Shown here one piece after another: positions 1 through 12,020 of a stretch of DNA of 64,000 bases. Source of the stretch: Buxus sempervirens (Eukaryota; Streptophyta; Magnoliopsida; Buxales; Buxaceae); assembly GCA_947561395.2 (NCBI GenBank), contig OX387194.1, forward strand, positions 16,416,048 through 16,480,047. The letters are read 5' to 3'. Within the stretch, counting starts at the first letter, position 1. Each line of letters starts with the position of its first letter. A model generated the notes under the pieces. The model was given only the letters and a program-made list of their open reading frames with translations. It was not told where the DNA came from and searched no databases. The position numbers and the translations under genes were made by a program.

Positions 1-2381
1 GATACTGTGGTGCAAATCTGTGACCTCTTCTTCTGTGGCCCTTCCCTTTCTCTTGAGGGTCGGTGGCAATTCTGTAACCACGTCCTTCCCTTTTTCTTTC
101 CTTTTCGCTTCTGCTTCTGTTCCCTCCTCTGGTGCGGGTGGGGGGTCAGTGTTTATGTATCGACCGGATCGGGTGATCCGATCGATTTCTGCTTCAATGG
201 TGATGGTGGTGGCTTGATGGTAGAAAGATGGGGTGGGGTAAGGTGGGGATACCGTGTTGTACGAGGGTGGTTCCAGGTTGAGTTGTGAGAGGTTGAGGGT
301 GGGTGGTTCAAATGAAAGGGAGAAGGGGTCTTGTGGAGGTGAGTCCATGATGTCATGGATGTTGAGGGCGGAGGGGTTGGTGAGAGGGGTGGAGTAGAAA
401 AACTCTTGGTCTGTGGGTGGGTGGAAATGTACCAGAGGGAGATCCGTAGGGAAGTCATCGCCGCCTTCTTCAATGACGTTTATTGTCTTATTTTCCTTTC
501 GGAAGTTTACTGCTGATTCGGCTTCCGAGTCTGTACCAGCGGATTCATCTGAGCTCTCATAAGGATCAGGTGGGCTTGCAAGTTCGGAAGTGGATGATGG
601 CTCCCCTTCTACTGTGACATGGGGGAGGCCAGGCCACTCGGGTGTGCCATGGGAGAGGGATTCAGAACTTGGTTCATCTGATAGGAGATCGGCGAGGGAC
701 TGCAAGTCTGGCTCCGATGTTGCAGACATATACTCAGGCGGCCATCCAGTAGACATTTGCGGGGGTACCCTTGAACTGCCCACTGATGCATCGATGTCCT
801 GTGGCCCATCTCAGAACCAAGGTCCTTCAGAACTTCCCACTCCTTCCCTGCGTGGAGGGGACGGGGAGTCACTGATACATCCGCATTGCATGGGGTTCCA
901 TGGCCCCGTGACTTCCTCACTGCTTTGAGGCTCATCCTCGATCGTACAGATGTAGACATTTGTATTCTCCTTTACTGCAATTGCTGTCGAGTGGGTTTCT
1001 GCTTGAAGCTGCACCTTCACTGTCTGCCCTGGTTGGCCAATCAGTACAGGCGGGTCAAACTGCCCAGTGCCCCGGTCACAGCTCACCTGATTAGCTGACT
1101 TGCTGGTTGAGGCCTTAGAATGATCCGGGAGAGGATTGGTGGTGATGCCAGCTGCTGGGGTCTGAGCCTGTGGTGCTGAGGGGTCGACCGTGATGCGTCT
1201 GCTGTCAATTAGGTCTTGGATGTCGTGCCTTAGATCCCAACACCGATTAGTGTGATGCCCCGGAGCACCAGAGTGGTACTTGCACCGTTCTGCCTCGTTG
1301 TAGCTTCTGGCGTTGACCAGTCTGGGATTCGGGGGTTTGATTTGCAAGTACCCTTTCTTTAGCAAAGTAGGTAGCAACTCTGCTGGCGCATACGGTAGTG
1401 GAGTGAAAACCCGTTTCATCCTGGCTTCAAATTCTTCTTTCGTCTTTCTTACCCCTTGGTAAGCTGTCTGCCCGGTCCCTTGGGGTGCCACTGCCTCTGG
1501 TCCTTGAGAGAAGTGATAAGGCTGTGCCGGGTGCACGTAATTCACTGCCTGCTGTTCCTGCCTCCTGGGCTCCTGCCCTTGGTTTCTGCTGGCCTGTCCT
1601 GTCACTGGCCTCCTTGGTGCGGCACTTTGCCCACTGCCATCTATCTTTCCGGCCCTCACTGCGTCTTCAATCCGATCGGCTGTCAAGATCAGGTCGTTGA
1701 AATTCGATGTACTTTGCCCCAGCAGCAAAGTGAAGAACGGCTGTCCCAATGACGCAATGAACAGAGATGTCATCTCTTGTTCCAATAGTGGCGGCTGTAC
1801 CAGTGTGGCCAACTCCTTCCAGCGTTTAGCATATTCTCTCACCGACTCGTGGCTCTTTTTAGTCAACCTCTGTAGTTCTGCCCTAGTCTGTACAATCTGA
1901 CTATTTAGGCGGTACTGCTGGATGAAGACTGCTGCCAGGTCATTCCATGTCTTTATCTTAGCCTTGTCCAGACTCAAGAACCAAGAGTAAGCGGCCCCTG
2001 TTAAAGACTTCTGGAAGAATTGTACCATGATTCGCTCTTCCTTGGCATACTGGCACATGTCGCCTGAGTACGACCTTAAATGGTTTAGTGGGCAACCGGT
2101 GCCGTCAAATTGGTGCAACTCAGGGCATTTGAACTTAGCCGGGAGCTAAATGTCTGAAAAGAAGCAAAGGCTTTCCAGGGTAGCTCACTTTGCACTGTGC
2201 TGGGTTGGAGCTATTTGAGCTGCTCCTTCAGGGCGGCCATTTCTGTTCTGTTCTCCTCCCTTACTGCTGTCAGTTTCTCCTCAACTGCACTTCCTGGGTT
2301 CTGTACCAGTCCTCATCACCCTGTCCCAGATGGATAGGCAGAAATTGATCTGGTTGTGCCACATGAAATGGCGCTGCCGGC
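1..2381 (-). pseudogene. gag region of Ogre copy A (middle and C-terminal part), fossil
   Basis: The minus strand codes for a Retrotrans_gag-type segment (GAAYSWFLSLDKAKIKTWND, then HESVREYAKRW) followed by a CCHC-like knuckle read as CKYHSGAPGHHTNRC. Next come an acidic, proline-rich linker and the approach to the protease region, which lies beyond the left edge. The matching stretch of copy B is 47870-50250. The Gag would form the nucleocapsid of virus-like particles. The region is cut at its 5' side by the 16-kb insertion at 2382 and carries a small number of other breaks, so it is a fossil. Assignment to gag is firm; lineage rests on the context of copy B. Confidence 0.85.
2377..2381. repeat. 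Target-site duplication, left copy (CCGGC)
   Basis: CCGGC here and at 18392-18396 flank the 16-kb element exactly. Copy B has the empty site at the matching place (GCTGCCGGCGG near 50246-50256) with CCGGC once. A 5-bp duplication fits a Ty3/gypsy integrase. Confidence 0.95.
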
Positions 2382-5251
2382 TGTGAGACATGGAAATGTC
2401 ATCTAGGATGACCTCCGATATCGTCACGCGGGGATCGATAAATGTAAAGAGTCGCCACCATCCATGTTAAGGTGTGAATGGACACCAAAGAGATCATAAG
2501 AGCCAAATAGAGCCAAAGTAGCTCTAATACAAGGAAAAATCCAGAGATCAGGTAAGGGGAATTATTTATGAGTGGGGGAAGGTGTTAGGCACCCCCACTC
2601 ATCCGTCTAAGACGGTTGCCACATGCTTGCTCATGCTAAGGATTGTTTGCTAATCAAAAGGGACAAAGGTTGCTTAAAAGTAAGCAAAATGTGAGTGATT
2701 ATTCCACATGAGTAGTCCAATAAATATGAACTCTCTCCATGGATATATCACCTCTTAGAACTTCATGAGTGAGTAAAAATCAAGGTGAAAATTGAAGTAA
2801 AACCAATTCAAGGCAAATTTGGCAAAATCTGGCTAAAAGAGCTTGAAAGCTTAGATTAACCATAACTCATTCAATTTAAATCCAAATCCATTGAAACCAA
2901 AGCCATTTGAAAACTGGTATATAGTAGAGTATAAAGTAAAAAATTCAGCTCAATCCGACTTAAAATGAGAGAGAAATCCACATCTGAAATCTGCTGTTAT
3001 AACTCAGAAAAAGCAATGAGTAGGCATTTTCAAAGTCTTATTCGTGGAGTTTGGCTCAATAAAAATCCATGAAAATTGGTATGGAGGAAGTATGTAATGC
3101 CCTCTTTCCAAAGGAAAAGGTCTCACCCCAAACTCTATCCGGATGTGGCTTGTGTGCTCTCTTGAACAGGCCTAGAAGACCACAGATTAGCTCTGGACTA
3201 CGCCAGCGAGCAGCTCTGAGTCCATCAAGTACACAAGCCTCAAATCAAATCAAAATCTTCTGAAACCAGTTGGAAATGAAAATAGACTTCTTAAGGAAAA
3301 CTCAGAAACTGGAATCACTCAAAACGGATTAAAATTGAGCAAATGGTGCACCATCAAAGCGGCAAGTTCAGCAATCTGGGCTGAACTGACTTACAGACTT
3401 TGAACAGATGGTGTCAAAAATTGGCTCCATAAAAGCAAACAAAATTTTCCAGATATAAACTAGACATGCTCATCTATCACATGTCTTTGGAATCACTCAA
3501 AAATTCATCCGGAGGATGAAGTTACAAGCATTCTAAGACAGGCCACAGATGCTGCCCTGTTTTGAAGTTTTTGAAGAGAAAAGCCAAACTAGTGTATGTG
3601 TGCAAGTGAATTCGACAAAAACTCTTAAAAATCAACAAAAACTATCTCATGAAGTTCTAAAATTCATTCTGAGGCCTGGGATCTCAGATTTTCCATATTG
3701 AACATGAAAAGTCCAAGATCTAGCCTATTTGATGTAAAAAGTGAAAAGTGTGTGAAGAGGTGTGGAAAATCACATTTCTAGGAGAAGATTGGGATCCATT
3801 GCTATTGAGAGCATGGATTCTTGCATCTTCTCCATATGCAAATCAAAATCACATCAAGCACAAAATTATCATAAGATCAACATGCCATTCAAAGTAGGTT
3901 CTAAGCCTAGAGGGTCCATTCCAACATCTTTTTCCCCAGGCTCTCTCTTCACGTTTTACGGCTAGAGAGGATTCCCAGGTACTTTGGATGTGGTTTGGGG
4001 CTACAAGCAATCACCAAGGCCTTACACTACAGAAAGGTAGAAGGAGAGATTGCTGGAAAAGTAAAGAGGAAGCTAGAAAACCAAATGGAGCTTTACCTTT
4101 GGTAGCTTGAGCAGTTGAGGCAGCAATCCAGCAGAGTTTTCCCTCTTTTTCCAGAGCCTCCAAGCTTCAAATTCTCAGCCATTTGCAAGAGGAGGACCCC
4201 TCTATTTATAGGCCAAGCCAAGGGTAGAAGAGTCCCAAGGGTAGGCCAAAAAGGCCTTCTAGATTATTCCAATTCTCCTCCAAGGCTTGAATTGGAGTAA
4301 TTCAGCAAGTTTCGGAGGGTGAAATAGGGAGTTCAAGTCCCCAAGAGAGAGGTAATATGCGTAAATAAGGCTCAGAGATCGAGCCATTTCGCAAATCCCC
4401 GAAACAGCCAAAACCGCATACACAGTACGGTTTCAACACAACCGTCACTTAAAGTGCGGTTCATATACAAATTTAACCAAACCGCACATACAGGGCGGTT
4501 CAATTCAGTTACGCTCGTCATGATTGCTGTCGACGTGGCTCAACGGCCGAAGCTTCGCGAAGCCACGTGGCAGCCCACGCAACAAGCATGGATATCAACC
4601 GTGCTGTGTATGCGGTTGCAACCGTACATACAGGGCGGTTCAGACCAAATTAACCAAAACCGCACATTCAGTACGGTTAGCACCTTTTTGGTTGGTTTTG
4701 AACCTTGGCTGCACAGGCCAGGCTAATTTACATGTAATATCGTTTAAGTAAATGTCCTCGTATTTTTTAATCTCCATTTACTTAAGATATTACATGTAAA
4801 TAAGCAAACACCCCCCCCCCCCCCCATTTGAATCCATTAAAAATATTTCCAGACCCAAATTCCAAGTGAATAAAAAGTCAACTTTCCAGTTCCAGGCTAA
4901 ATTCCGGTTTGGTAAAAAGATTCAACATGTTAATACCAAGGTATTTATCAAGATTTAAAATCTCAAAAAATTCATTTATGCAATAACATTGCTAAAAACC
5001 TAATTACCGGGAAAAATTATCTTCAAATCTTGCTTTAAAAAATATTTCATTTTCTGGGGTCAAGAGTCAACAAAATTCAACCCGAAACAGTTTGACTTTG
5101 CATAAAATATTGAATTTTGGCCTTTTCCTTTGCGGCTTTGGATTCAAATGGATTAAGGATCTCAAACCCAATGCTAAGAATTGAAATTCCCAATAAAATA
5201 TTTCTCTCCTTCAAGACTTATCAAAAATCGTGCAATTTTGGGGTGTCTACA
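2382..5251 (-). repeat. 3' LTR of the gag-only element
   Basis: It begins TGTGAGACATGG and ends GTGTCTACA. It matches 14412-18391 apart from a nested fragment in that copy. It contains a TATA box (CTATTTATAG at 4202-4211, minus-strand sense CTATAAATAG), a cluster of AACCGY...RCGGTT inverted repeats (4412-4678) and a poly-C tract near 4810. The PPT-like run follows at 5252. Confidence 0.93.
4412..4678. repeat. AACCGC/GCGGTT inverted-repeat cluster in 3' LTR
   Basis: Five or more short hairpins have stems of the type AACCGC...GCGGTT or AACCGT...ACGGTT with 9-13 base loops (often ACATACAGG-like). A longer palindromic block (CACGTGG and GAAGCTTCGCGAAG) sits in the middle. The cluster lies about 200-470 bp upstream of the TATA box in element orientation. 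The same cluster occurs in the 5' LTR at 17545-17811, and related motifs occur once more inside the element at 12711-12800. Confidence 0.85.
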
Positions 5252-5268
5252 ACTGCCCCTCTTTTCTG
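5252..5268 (-). other. Polypurine tract of the gag-only element
   Basis: The plus strand reads ACTGCCCCTCTTTTCTG directly after the 3' LTR, giving a purine-rich CAGAAAAGAGGGGCAGT on the element strand. Position and composition fit the plus-strand primer site. Confidence 0.8.
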
Positions 5269-7985
5269 GAGTTGTAAAACAATGAACAGCAAAGAATATA
5301 CACAACTCAAAATTGCACGTTTGAAAGACATCTCATCAGTTGAACTTGCTTTGGTCAAACAAATGAGTGATAAAAAACATGGATTTGAAGATAGCCAATG
5401 AAACCCCTGCTTGAAGTCTAATGGGGTGGCGTCTCTTCCTTATCTCAGATTTCTCGGAGCTCTCGTGGCTATGAAAAGAAATCTGAGACAAGCAAAATTT
5501 TTTAAAAAAAAGGTGGATTTAAAATTGACCTCTGCAAACTCAATTGCTTTTGATGTTTTTCACTTTTCAACTCAAAAATAAGGAAGGAAATATTTCATTG
5601 AATTTTCCATGATTTGATTTTTATTGACTTACCTGGGTGCCATGTGCTGCCCAAACCTGTGCTTGAATATTTGCTTTTGCTTTTTCATCTTTTTGCTCTC
5701 TCAATAATGATGTATGTGCCTTTGCTGCCCATAACCTGCCTTGATGCTTTTTAACTGCCCAAGTGTATGCTCTTTTCTTGATTGCTGGATTTGAGAATCA
5801 TGCTCTGTTGATCTAACCTCATACCCTTACTGCCCATGTTCTCTCTTTCATGCCTTCTTACTACCAAACTGAATGCCATCTTCATGATTGAAAGATAAGG
5901 GCTCTTGTTTGGAGGTATTGCCCAATCTTTAGGATGATACGATTCCTTTCATTGAGGATTCAGAAGCAAAGGAAATTGAGGATGCCCCAGCCTTGATGCT
6001 TTGGAGATGCACTTACCTCACAGCAGAGATGAATTTTTTTCTCTTTTTTTTTTTTTTTTTTGCCTTTATAAAAAGAAATCCTTATAAAAGAATTCAAAAG
6101 TGCATATATATAAGAAAAATAGGTTTTATACTAGTGGCCTCAGAATTCTCTAATGCTTGCAAAACCAATGTTTTATGAAAAGACATAGATGCTCATCATA
6201 GGCCAAAAATATAGTTTTTTGCCTTTTTGTGTTTTTAAAAATTTTTTTTGTTTGAAAAATGGTCCAATCACTTATTAGCATATAGTCCAAAAGAATTAAA
6301 ATCAAGTTGAATAATGAGAAGATTATTTCAGAAAATGAAGAAAGACCAAAATAAGCCTTCGGAACCTTTAGAATCATTCCCATGATCATTGGCTTGTCAA
6401 TTGATGCTCCAGATATGATGGCTCTTTCAATCTGACTATTTGGTCCCTGGTTTGGAAAGACCTTCAACTTGAAAAAGTTGTTTCTTGCATCCATGATATG
6501 AAAACTCCCTCCTATTTCATGCCAATCATGGATTTCTCTTCTCATATGACACCATTGGTTTTCTCCTTGCAGATGATTGATCATTTGCCATGTAGCGCCC
6601 TTCCGGGTTTTCACTACATTTTCTCCATTTTTTTTTCTTTTTTTTTCTTTTTAATCCTTCATTACCAGAAGCATATGTAGTCATACTTGCCTTAATTCAA
6701 AATTTCTTAATCAAAGAGGACTTATGAATGGGACGAAATGTAAGCTTGGTTTTTGTTTAGGAAGAAAAGGGATAAAAGGCTCAAACACCATATGATCAAA
6801 TGGGTTAACTGAGATTGTAATTCTTAAGGCATTTTTTTCCTTGGAATACAAAAATTGCCTCCAGTATTGAAGTTCTTCTTCCTTTAGAACTTTCACCCCG
6901 GTATTGAACTTCTTTTCTCATTCTTTCTCTTTGTAATTTTTATTGCCCCTTTCAGAAAACATTCTCCAAATATCCCATGGCATTTGACGATTTTTTTTTT
7001 CTCATCTTCCTTCTTCTTCTTTTTTATTTTTTCATTTCTTTGCCCCTTTTCTGAAAACATCCTCAAAATCCAGTTTGAAATTCAATAGTGCCCTATTCTT
7101 CTTTTTGTTCTTTCATTCTTCTTCTTTTATGCCTTAATAAATTTGCCCCAGTGTGGGGTTACAATTCCCAGTTTAGGTTATTTGGAAAAAAGTTATCAAG
7201 CTCAAAGGGTCTAACTAGGGATTTCAAAGATTTCAGGGATATAAGAAAGAAAGGCCTCTTATCATTTTAAGAAAAATTTGAATTTTCAGCCCTAGTAGAG
7301 TTGTACTACATGACTGACTCAGGATTTTTTCTTTTTCTCTTTTTTTTTTTTTCAATCACCACCACCTGTCAAGATAACCATAAAACATCCTTCTTACTGG
7401 ATCAGCCATCTTGAATCACGCCTCCTTTTCATTAGATTTTGTAGCAAAATCGCAATTCATGTCTCAACCAAGGAACCAAATCTTTCCCTATTTTCCAATG
7501 CAGAATGCAAGCTAGGAGTCATCTTCAGATGCAAAGATCTCTTCCTTTGGTTTCTTCTCCATTTGCTTTTCCTTGATGAGCAATTGATGCAGTCCTCTCT
7601 GCATTTTGATGAAATAAATTTCCGCACTTGCTGCTTTCAAGTGAAAACCACAGGTCATCTTTGATTCCAAAGTCCATAAGATTGGTCATTTCAAAATTTT
7701 GCAAAATATTCTTCTCATGACACTTAAAAAGATTTGAATTTGCATTTAGAGTGTCGTTTTCTTCGATTTTGGTCTCGAAATTGAGCCCAATGTCGAAGTT
7801 GTATTCAACTTCATGAAATTTAATGGGAGATATGACTCATAAGTAAAAAGGACATTGTTGAAAACCTCTTTTTTTTTTTTTTTAAATGATTAAAGGAAAA
7901 ATCTTTTTTTTTTTCCAGGAGCCTTTATTGAAATCACTTCCTGAGAACAAGCCTCCTTAGGATCCTCAGGAAATGTGCATTCTTT
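5269..7985 (-). other. Non-coding 3' region of the gag-only element
   Basis: No coding frame is supported across 2.7 kb; short frames here are AT-rich noise. T-rich tracts recur (6040-6062, 6628-6655, 7330-7352, 7868-7885). Two blocks (about 6720-6790 and 7140-7270) resemble blocks of the Ogre copy B 3' region (about 38040-38105 and 38335-38440) in order and wording, such as the TAGGCTTGGT-like and GGCCTCTT motifs. The place where copy B has pol is here short and unrecognisable. This suggests derivation from a pol-bearing Tat relative by loss of pol. Confidence 0.7.
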
Positions 7986-10154
7986 TTATGGGGGTTTCTT
8001 TTCAGAGAACGTGGGAATTCGAAAATTGCCCCTGTTCTCAAAGGCAAAAGTTGATTTTTCTCCATTTTTGCAAAAATTTTCATCTTCTGCTGGTTGAGGC
8101 AAGAATTCCTTTCTTTGTTCAACAATTTTCTTCATATTTAGGACATCATGCTCAGCCCTTGGAAGAAATGGCGTTACTTGATCTGGGACTTGAATGACTA
8201 CCCAATCAATGAAAGGAATCTTTTTTTCTGCTTCTTCTTTTTCCTCATTCTCTGCCATTGCAAAGAATGCCTCGGCTCCTTCTGTGAAATCCTGTTGCTC
8301 TCGTGGCTGTGGCTCAGGCTCACCCGTGGCTTTGGGCAAAGAAGGTGGTTTGGAGGCATTGATTTGGGCCATGAAGGATGCGACCCGGACTAGGGAGGAG
8401 TCAATGTCCTCAACAATCTTACCGTTTCTTTTCCTTCCAGGAATGACTCTGATCTGTTCCTCTACCTCTTCTTTGTCAAAATAGACCTTAACGGACGTCC
8501 CTATGGGTGCAATTAACTGCGAGGGATCAAAAGTCCTAGGTCTAGAAGAGACGGCCCCCACAAAATTGGAGGGACCTGCCCCATTATGCTGGGGCAGAGG
8601 ATTCTGACCAATGTCAGTCCTGGCGGGAGAGGGAGCAACCGTGTTAAACTGCAGGGTTCCCTGATCAATCAAATCCTGGATGGCATGTTTTAATGGCCAG
8701 CACCTGTCTGTAGGGTGTCCTGGTGCACCCATATGGTATTCACAGGTGGTGGAGGGATCGAAATTCTTTCCCTTTGAAGCATTAGGATATGGTTCTTTCA
8801 GAGTAACATACCCTGGATTTAACAAGGTTGGCAAAAGCTGAGATGGAGTCATAGGAAGAGGGGAAAAGACCCTGTTCCTTCTGGACGCCATCCAAGCGTC
8901 TCTCTCCTCTTTCGAAAAGACCTTCCTTTGGTAAGGCATTGCTTGCTGAGGAACATTGACATTGAGAGGGTTTTGATAGGTGGCTTGAGGTGGCTGGACT
9001 AGCCTTGTTGGAGGAGCAGAAATGTTGATGTGGAGGGGTTTCTTTGCAGATTGGAGCTGTACCATATTCACATCCCCTTCTTTCATTCCTCCATTCCTTC
9101 TTGCTCCATTCCCCTTTTTCTGAGCAAAGGAGGCAGATGCATCTGATTGGCCGGTTGTGGCAGAGTAGTCGATGATTCTTCCTGATTTTACTCCATCTTC
9201 AATCCGATCGGCAACTTGCACTAAGGCGGTGAAACTGGTGGTAGTCTGACCCACCAGATGATTGTAAAATGGCTGCCCCAGTGTGCCGATAAAGGTGGAG
9301 GTCATTTCGGGCTCCATCATTGGCGGCCTTACTTGGGAGGCAGCTTCTCTCCACCTCTTGGCATACTGCCTAACTGTCTCTTCCCTTCCTTTGCTCATCT
9401 TCATCATATCGTACCGATCTAGCACGATGTCTGAGTTAAAGCGGTATTGAGCTAGGAAGGCATCGGCCAGATCTTTCCACTTCCCAATCTTGCCATGGTC
9501 TACAGTCGCAAACCACCTCAAGGCTGCCCCAGTCAGGCTCCTCTGGAATAGTTGGATCAAAATGCCATCATCCCGGCCAAATTGGCACAATGCCCCACAG
9601 TAGAGCTTCAGATGGCTCATTGGGCAGCCAGTGCCGTCGTATTTGTCAAAATCCGGGCACTTAAACTTGGTCGGTAGGCATACGTCGGGGTAGAGGCAAA
9701 GATCATCAAAATTTGTGCCTCCGAATGTGTTAACCCCCTTGACTTCCCTCAGTTCCTCCTGGAGTGATTCCAGCCTCTCGAAAAATTTCTTCTCTGTTTC
9801 CATTCTCAGTCTTTCCTTCTCCTTCTCCTTCTCCTTCTCTTTCTCTTTCTCAAATTCAGACTCCTCTTCCCTGATCAAGATAGGCTCAGAGATAGGTTGG
9901 TGGAATTCAGGTTGAGGTGGAATGGGTTGTGCTGGTGGTGGAGGTTGGATAGGTTGTGCTGGTGGTGGTGCATTGTGGGAAGAAGAGGCTTGGTGAACCT
10001 GAGCCTGAGCTTGTGCCTGCTGCGCTTGCGTCTGGGCTTGGGCTGCTTGGTTAGCCAGTAGATTCTCCAGTAGTTTGGTCATCCCAGCCACTTGCTCTTG
10101 CAGTTGAGCAAAGGCTTCAGCAGACACAGTAGATCGTTCTTCAATAGGGTTCAT
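7986..10154 (-). CDS. Gag polyprotein of the pol-less element, 722 residues, looks whole
   Basis: This structural protein would form the particle that packages element RNA in the cytoplasm. Residues 1-95 are Q/A- then P-rich. Residues 96-140 form a charged coiled coil with an EK run. Residues 185-325 hold the Retrotrans_gag domain (LFQRSLTGAALRWF, then REETVRQYAKRW). Residues 471-485 are a knuckle-like CEYHMGAPGHPTDRC. Residues 560-722 are an acidic tail. The same blocks occur in the Ogre Gag of this window (GAPGHHTNRC, LTGAAYSWFLSLDKAKIKTWND), so the two are homologous though diverged. The start is the first Met of an open frame ending in a stop, with no pol frame after it. That such a Gag is open in a pol-less element suggests it was needed in cis, or that the insertion is too young to have decayed. 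Confidence 0.88.
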   Translation of the reverse strand: MNPIEERSTVSAEAFAQLQEQVAGMTKLLENLLANQAAQAQTQAQQAQAQAQVHQASSSHNAPPPAQPIQPPPPAQPIPPQPEFHQPISEPILIREEESEFEKEKEKEKEKEKERLRMETEKKFFERLESLQEELREVKGVNTFGGTNFDDLCLYPDVCLPTKFKCPDFDKYDGTGCPMSHLKLYCGALCQFGRDDGILIQLFQRSLTGAALRWFATVDHGKIGKWKDLADAFLAQYRFNSDIVLDRYDMMKMSKGREETVRQYAKRWREAASQVRPPMMEPEMTSTFIGTLGQPFYNHLVGQTTTSFTALVQVADRIEDGVKSGRIIDYSATTGQSDASASFAQKKGNGARRNGGMKEGDVNMVQLQSAKKPLHINISAPPTRLVQPPQATYQNPLNVNVPQQAMPYQRKVFSKEERDAWMASRRNRVFSPLPMTPSQLLPTLLNPGYVTLKEPYPNASKGKNFDPSTTCEYHMGAPGHPTDRCWPLKHAIQDLIDQGTLQFNTVAPSPARTDIGQNPLPQHNGAGPSNFVGAVSSRPRTFDPSQLIAPIGTSVKVYFDKEEVEEQIRVIPGRKRNGKIVEDIDSSLVRVASFMAQINASKPPSLPKATGEPEPQPREQQDFTEGAEAFFAMAENEEKEEAEKKIPFIDWVVIQVPDQVTPFLPRAEHDVLNMKKIVEQRKEFLPQPAEDENFCKNGEKSTFAFENRGNFRIPTFSEKKPP

Positions 10155-10449
10155 GGTGGCAGATCTTAGTCTCTGAGAGCGCCTGGGAGCAATGGTTGCA
10201 GGTAGGAGCCGAAGACCTTTTGAAATAAAAGAAAAGAAACACAGTTAGTGCACATTTCAAGTTAAACTCACACACTTTCAAGAATGCATGTATGCATGTT
10301 TTGGTGAACATGAGTTTGAATTACAATTTTTTCTTTTGTTTTTCTTATTTTTAAATTTTTCTTTCTTTTTTTTTTTTTGTTTGTTTTTGTTTTGGTCAAA
10401 ATTGACCTTGTGAGGAGAAGTGGTTGGTACAAATGACCATCCAAAAGAA

Positions 10450-12020
10450 TATGGAATTTAAGGGCTTCCAAAAGGTCCCAAAGAATGAGAAATGTCTAAA
10501 ATTCAGAGGCTTTTAGACGGCCCAAGATATGAGTTCTGAAATTTAAAGGCTTTCAGAAATCCTATGATTTTTCTAAATTCAGGCTTTAGAAGGCCTATGA
10601 GGTGTCTAAAATTCGGAGGCTTTTAGACGGCCCAAAAGAAATGATGTTTGAAATTCAGAGGCTTTCAAACAGCCCAAAAAGACTGTGTCTAAAATTCAGA
10701 GGCTTTTAGACGGCCCAAGAGATAAATTCTGAAATTTTAGGCTTTCAGAAGTCCTATGAGTGGGTTCTACAATCACGCAAGCTTCTAGAGGCTTAAGAAG
10801 GTGTCTAAAATTCGGAGGCTTTTAGACGGCCCAAGATATGTGTCTATAATTCAGAGGCTTATAGACTGCCCGAAAGAAGGTGTCTATAATTTAGAGGCTT
10901 ATAGACGGCCCAAGATACGTGTCTATAATTCAGAGGCTTATAGACGGCCCAAGCAAAAGGTTTCTAGAATTACTCAGGCTTCTAGAGGCCTATGAATTGG
11001 TTGGTATGAAAAAGACCATCCAAAGGATTTGTTGGAATATTCTAGGGCTTCCCACAAAAATGAGATGCCTAAGGTAAAAGCCCTTAGACAAATCATAACT
11101 TGGAATTACGCAAGCTTCCAAGGGCTTATGAATTGGTTGGTACGAAAAAGACCCACCAATGCTGGAATATTCTAGGGTTTCCAACATATCCCACAAAGGA
11201 TGATGTGCCTACAGTAAAAGCCTATAGACAAATCAAGAATTGGAATTACGCAAGCTTCCAATGGCTTATGAATTGGTTGGTACGAAAAAGACTAACCAAT
11301 ATTGGAAAATTCTAGGGCTTCCAACATATCCCACAAAAATGAGATGCCTAAAGTAAAAGTCCTTAGACAAATCACAACTTGGAATTACGCAAGCTTCCAA
11401 GGGCTTATGAATTGGTTGGTACGAAAAAGACCCACCAATGCTGGAATATTCTAGGGCTTCCAACGTCCCACAAAAATGAGATGCCTAAGGTAAAAGCCCT
11501 TAGACAAATCACAACTTGGAATTACGCAAGCTTCCAAGGGCTTATGCTTTGGAATTAAGGCTTCCACAGCCTCTTGAAATTACGCAGGCTTTCAAGGGCC
11601 TATGAATTGGAATTAAGGCTTCCAAAGCCTCCTGAAATTACGCAGGCTTTCAGGGGCCTATGAAGGGTTCTAGAATCACTCAAGCTTCTAGAGGCTTATG
11701 AAGATAAAGTTATGAAATTTCAGGCTTTCAGAGATCCTATGAGTTAAGGAATTACGCAGGCTTCCTTAGGCCTATGAAGATTTTGAAAAAGATCTGGAAT
11801 TTCAGGCTTCCAGGGGTCCTATGAGTTTCTAAATTCAGGCTTTAGAAGGCCTATGAAGATTTTGAAAAATTCTGGAATTTCAGGCTTCCAGGGGTCCTAT
11901 GAGTTTCTAAATTCAGGCTTTAGAAGGCCTATGAAGATTTTGAAAAATTCTGGAATTTCAGGCTTCCAGGGGTCCTATGAGTTGATTTTCTGAAATTCCA
12001 AGGCTTTCAGATGCCTAAAA
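10450..12020 (-). repeat. Tandem array of hairpins with covarying stems, upstream of gag
   Basis: Roughly 35 units, each 30-45 bp, have the form: stem arm, loop of the type ATTCAGAGGC / ATTACGCAAGC / ATTTCAGGC, complementary arm, linker (GGCCCAAGA or GGCCTATGA). The arms change between units but stay paired: GTCTAAAA/TTTTAGAC, GTCTATAA/TTATAGAC, TTCTGAAA/TTTCAGAA, GTTTGAAA/TTTCAAAC, TTCTAAA/TTTAGAA, CTAGAA/TTCTAG, TTGGAA/TTCCAA, CTTGAAA/TTTCAAG, CCTGAAA/TTTCAGG, AAGGAA/TTCCTT, CTGGAA/TTCCAG, CTAAGG/CCTTAG, ATTGGTT/AACCAAT. No coding frame runs through it. It ends about 0.3 kb upstream of the gag start, in the RNA leader of the element. Confidence 0.93.

Noticed and set aside
5252-7985. A hidden pol in the gag-only element
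   Set aside because: No RT, RNase H, integrase or protease motif seen in any frame; the sequence is AT-rich with poly-T tracts.
10450-12020. CRISPR-like array of repeats and spacers
   Set aside because: Units are contiguous variable hairpins in a plant retrotransposon leader, not fixed repeats with unique spacers, and no cas genes exist.
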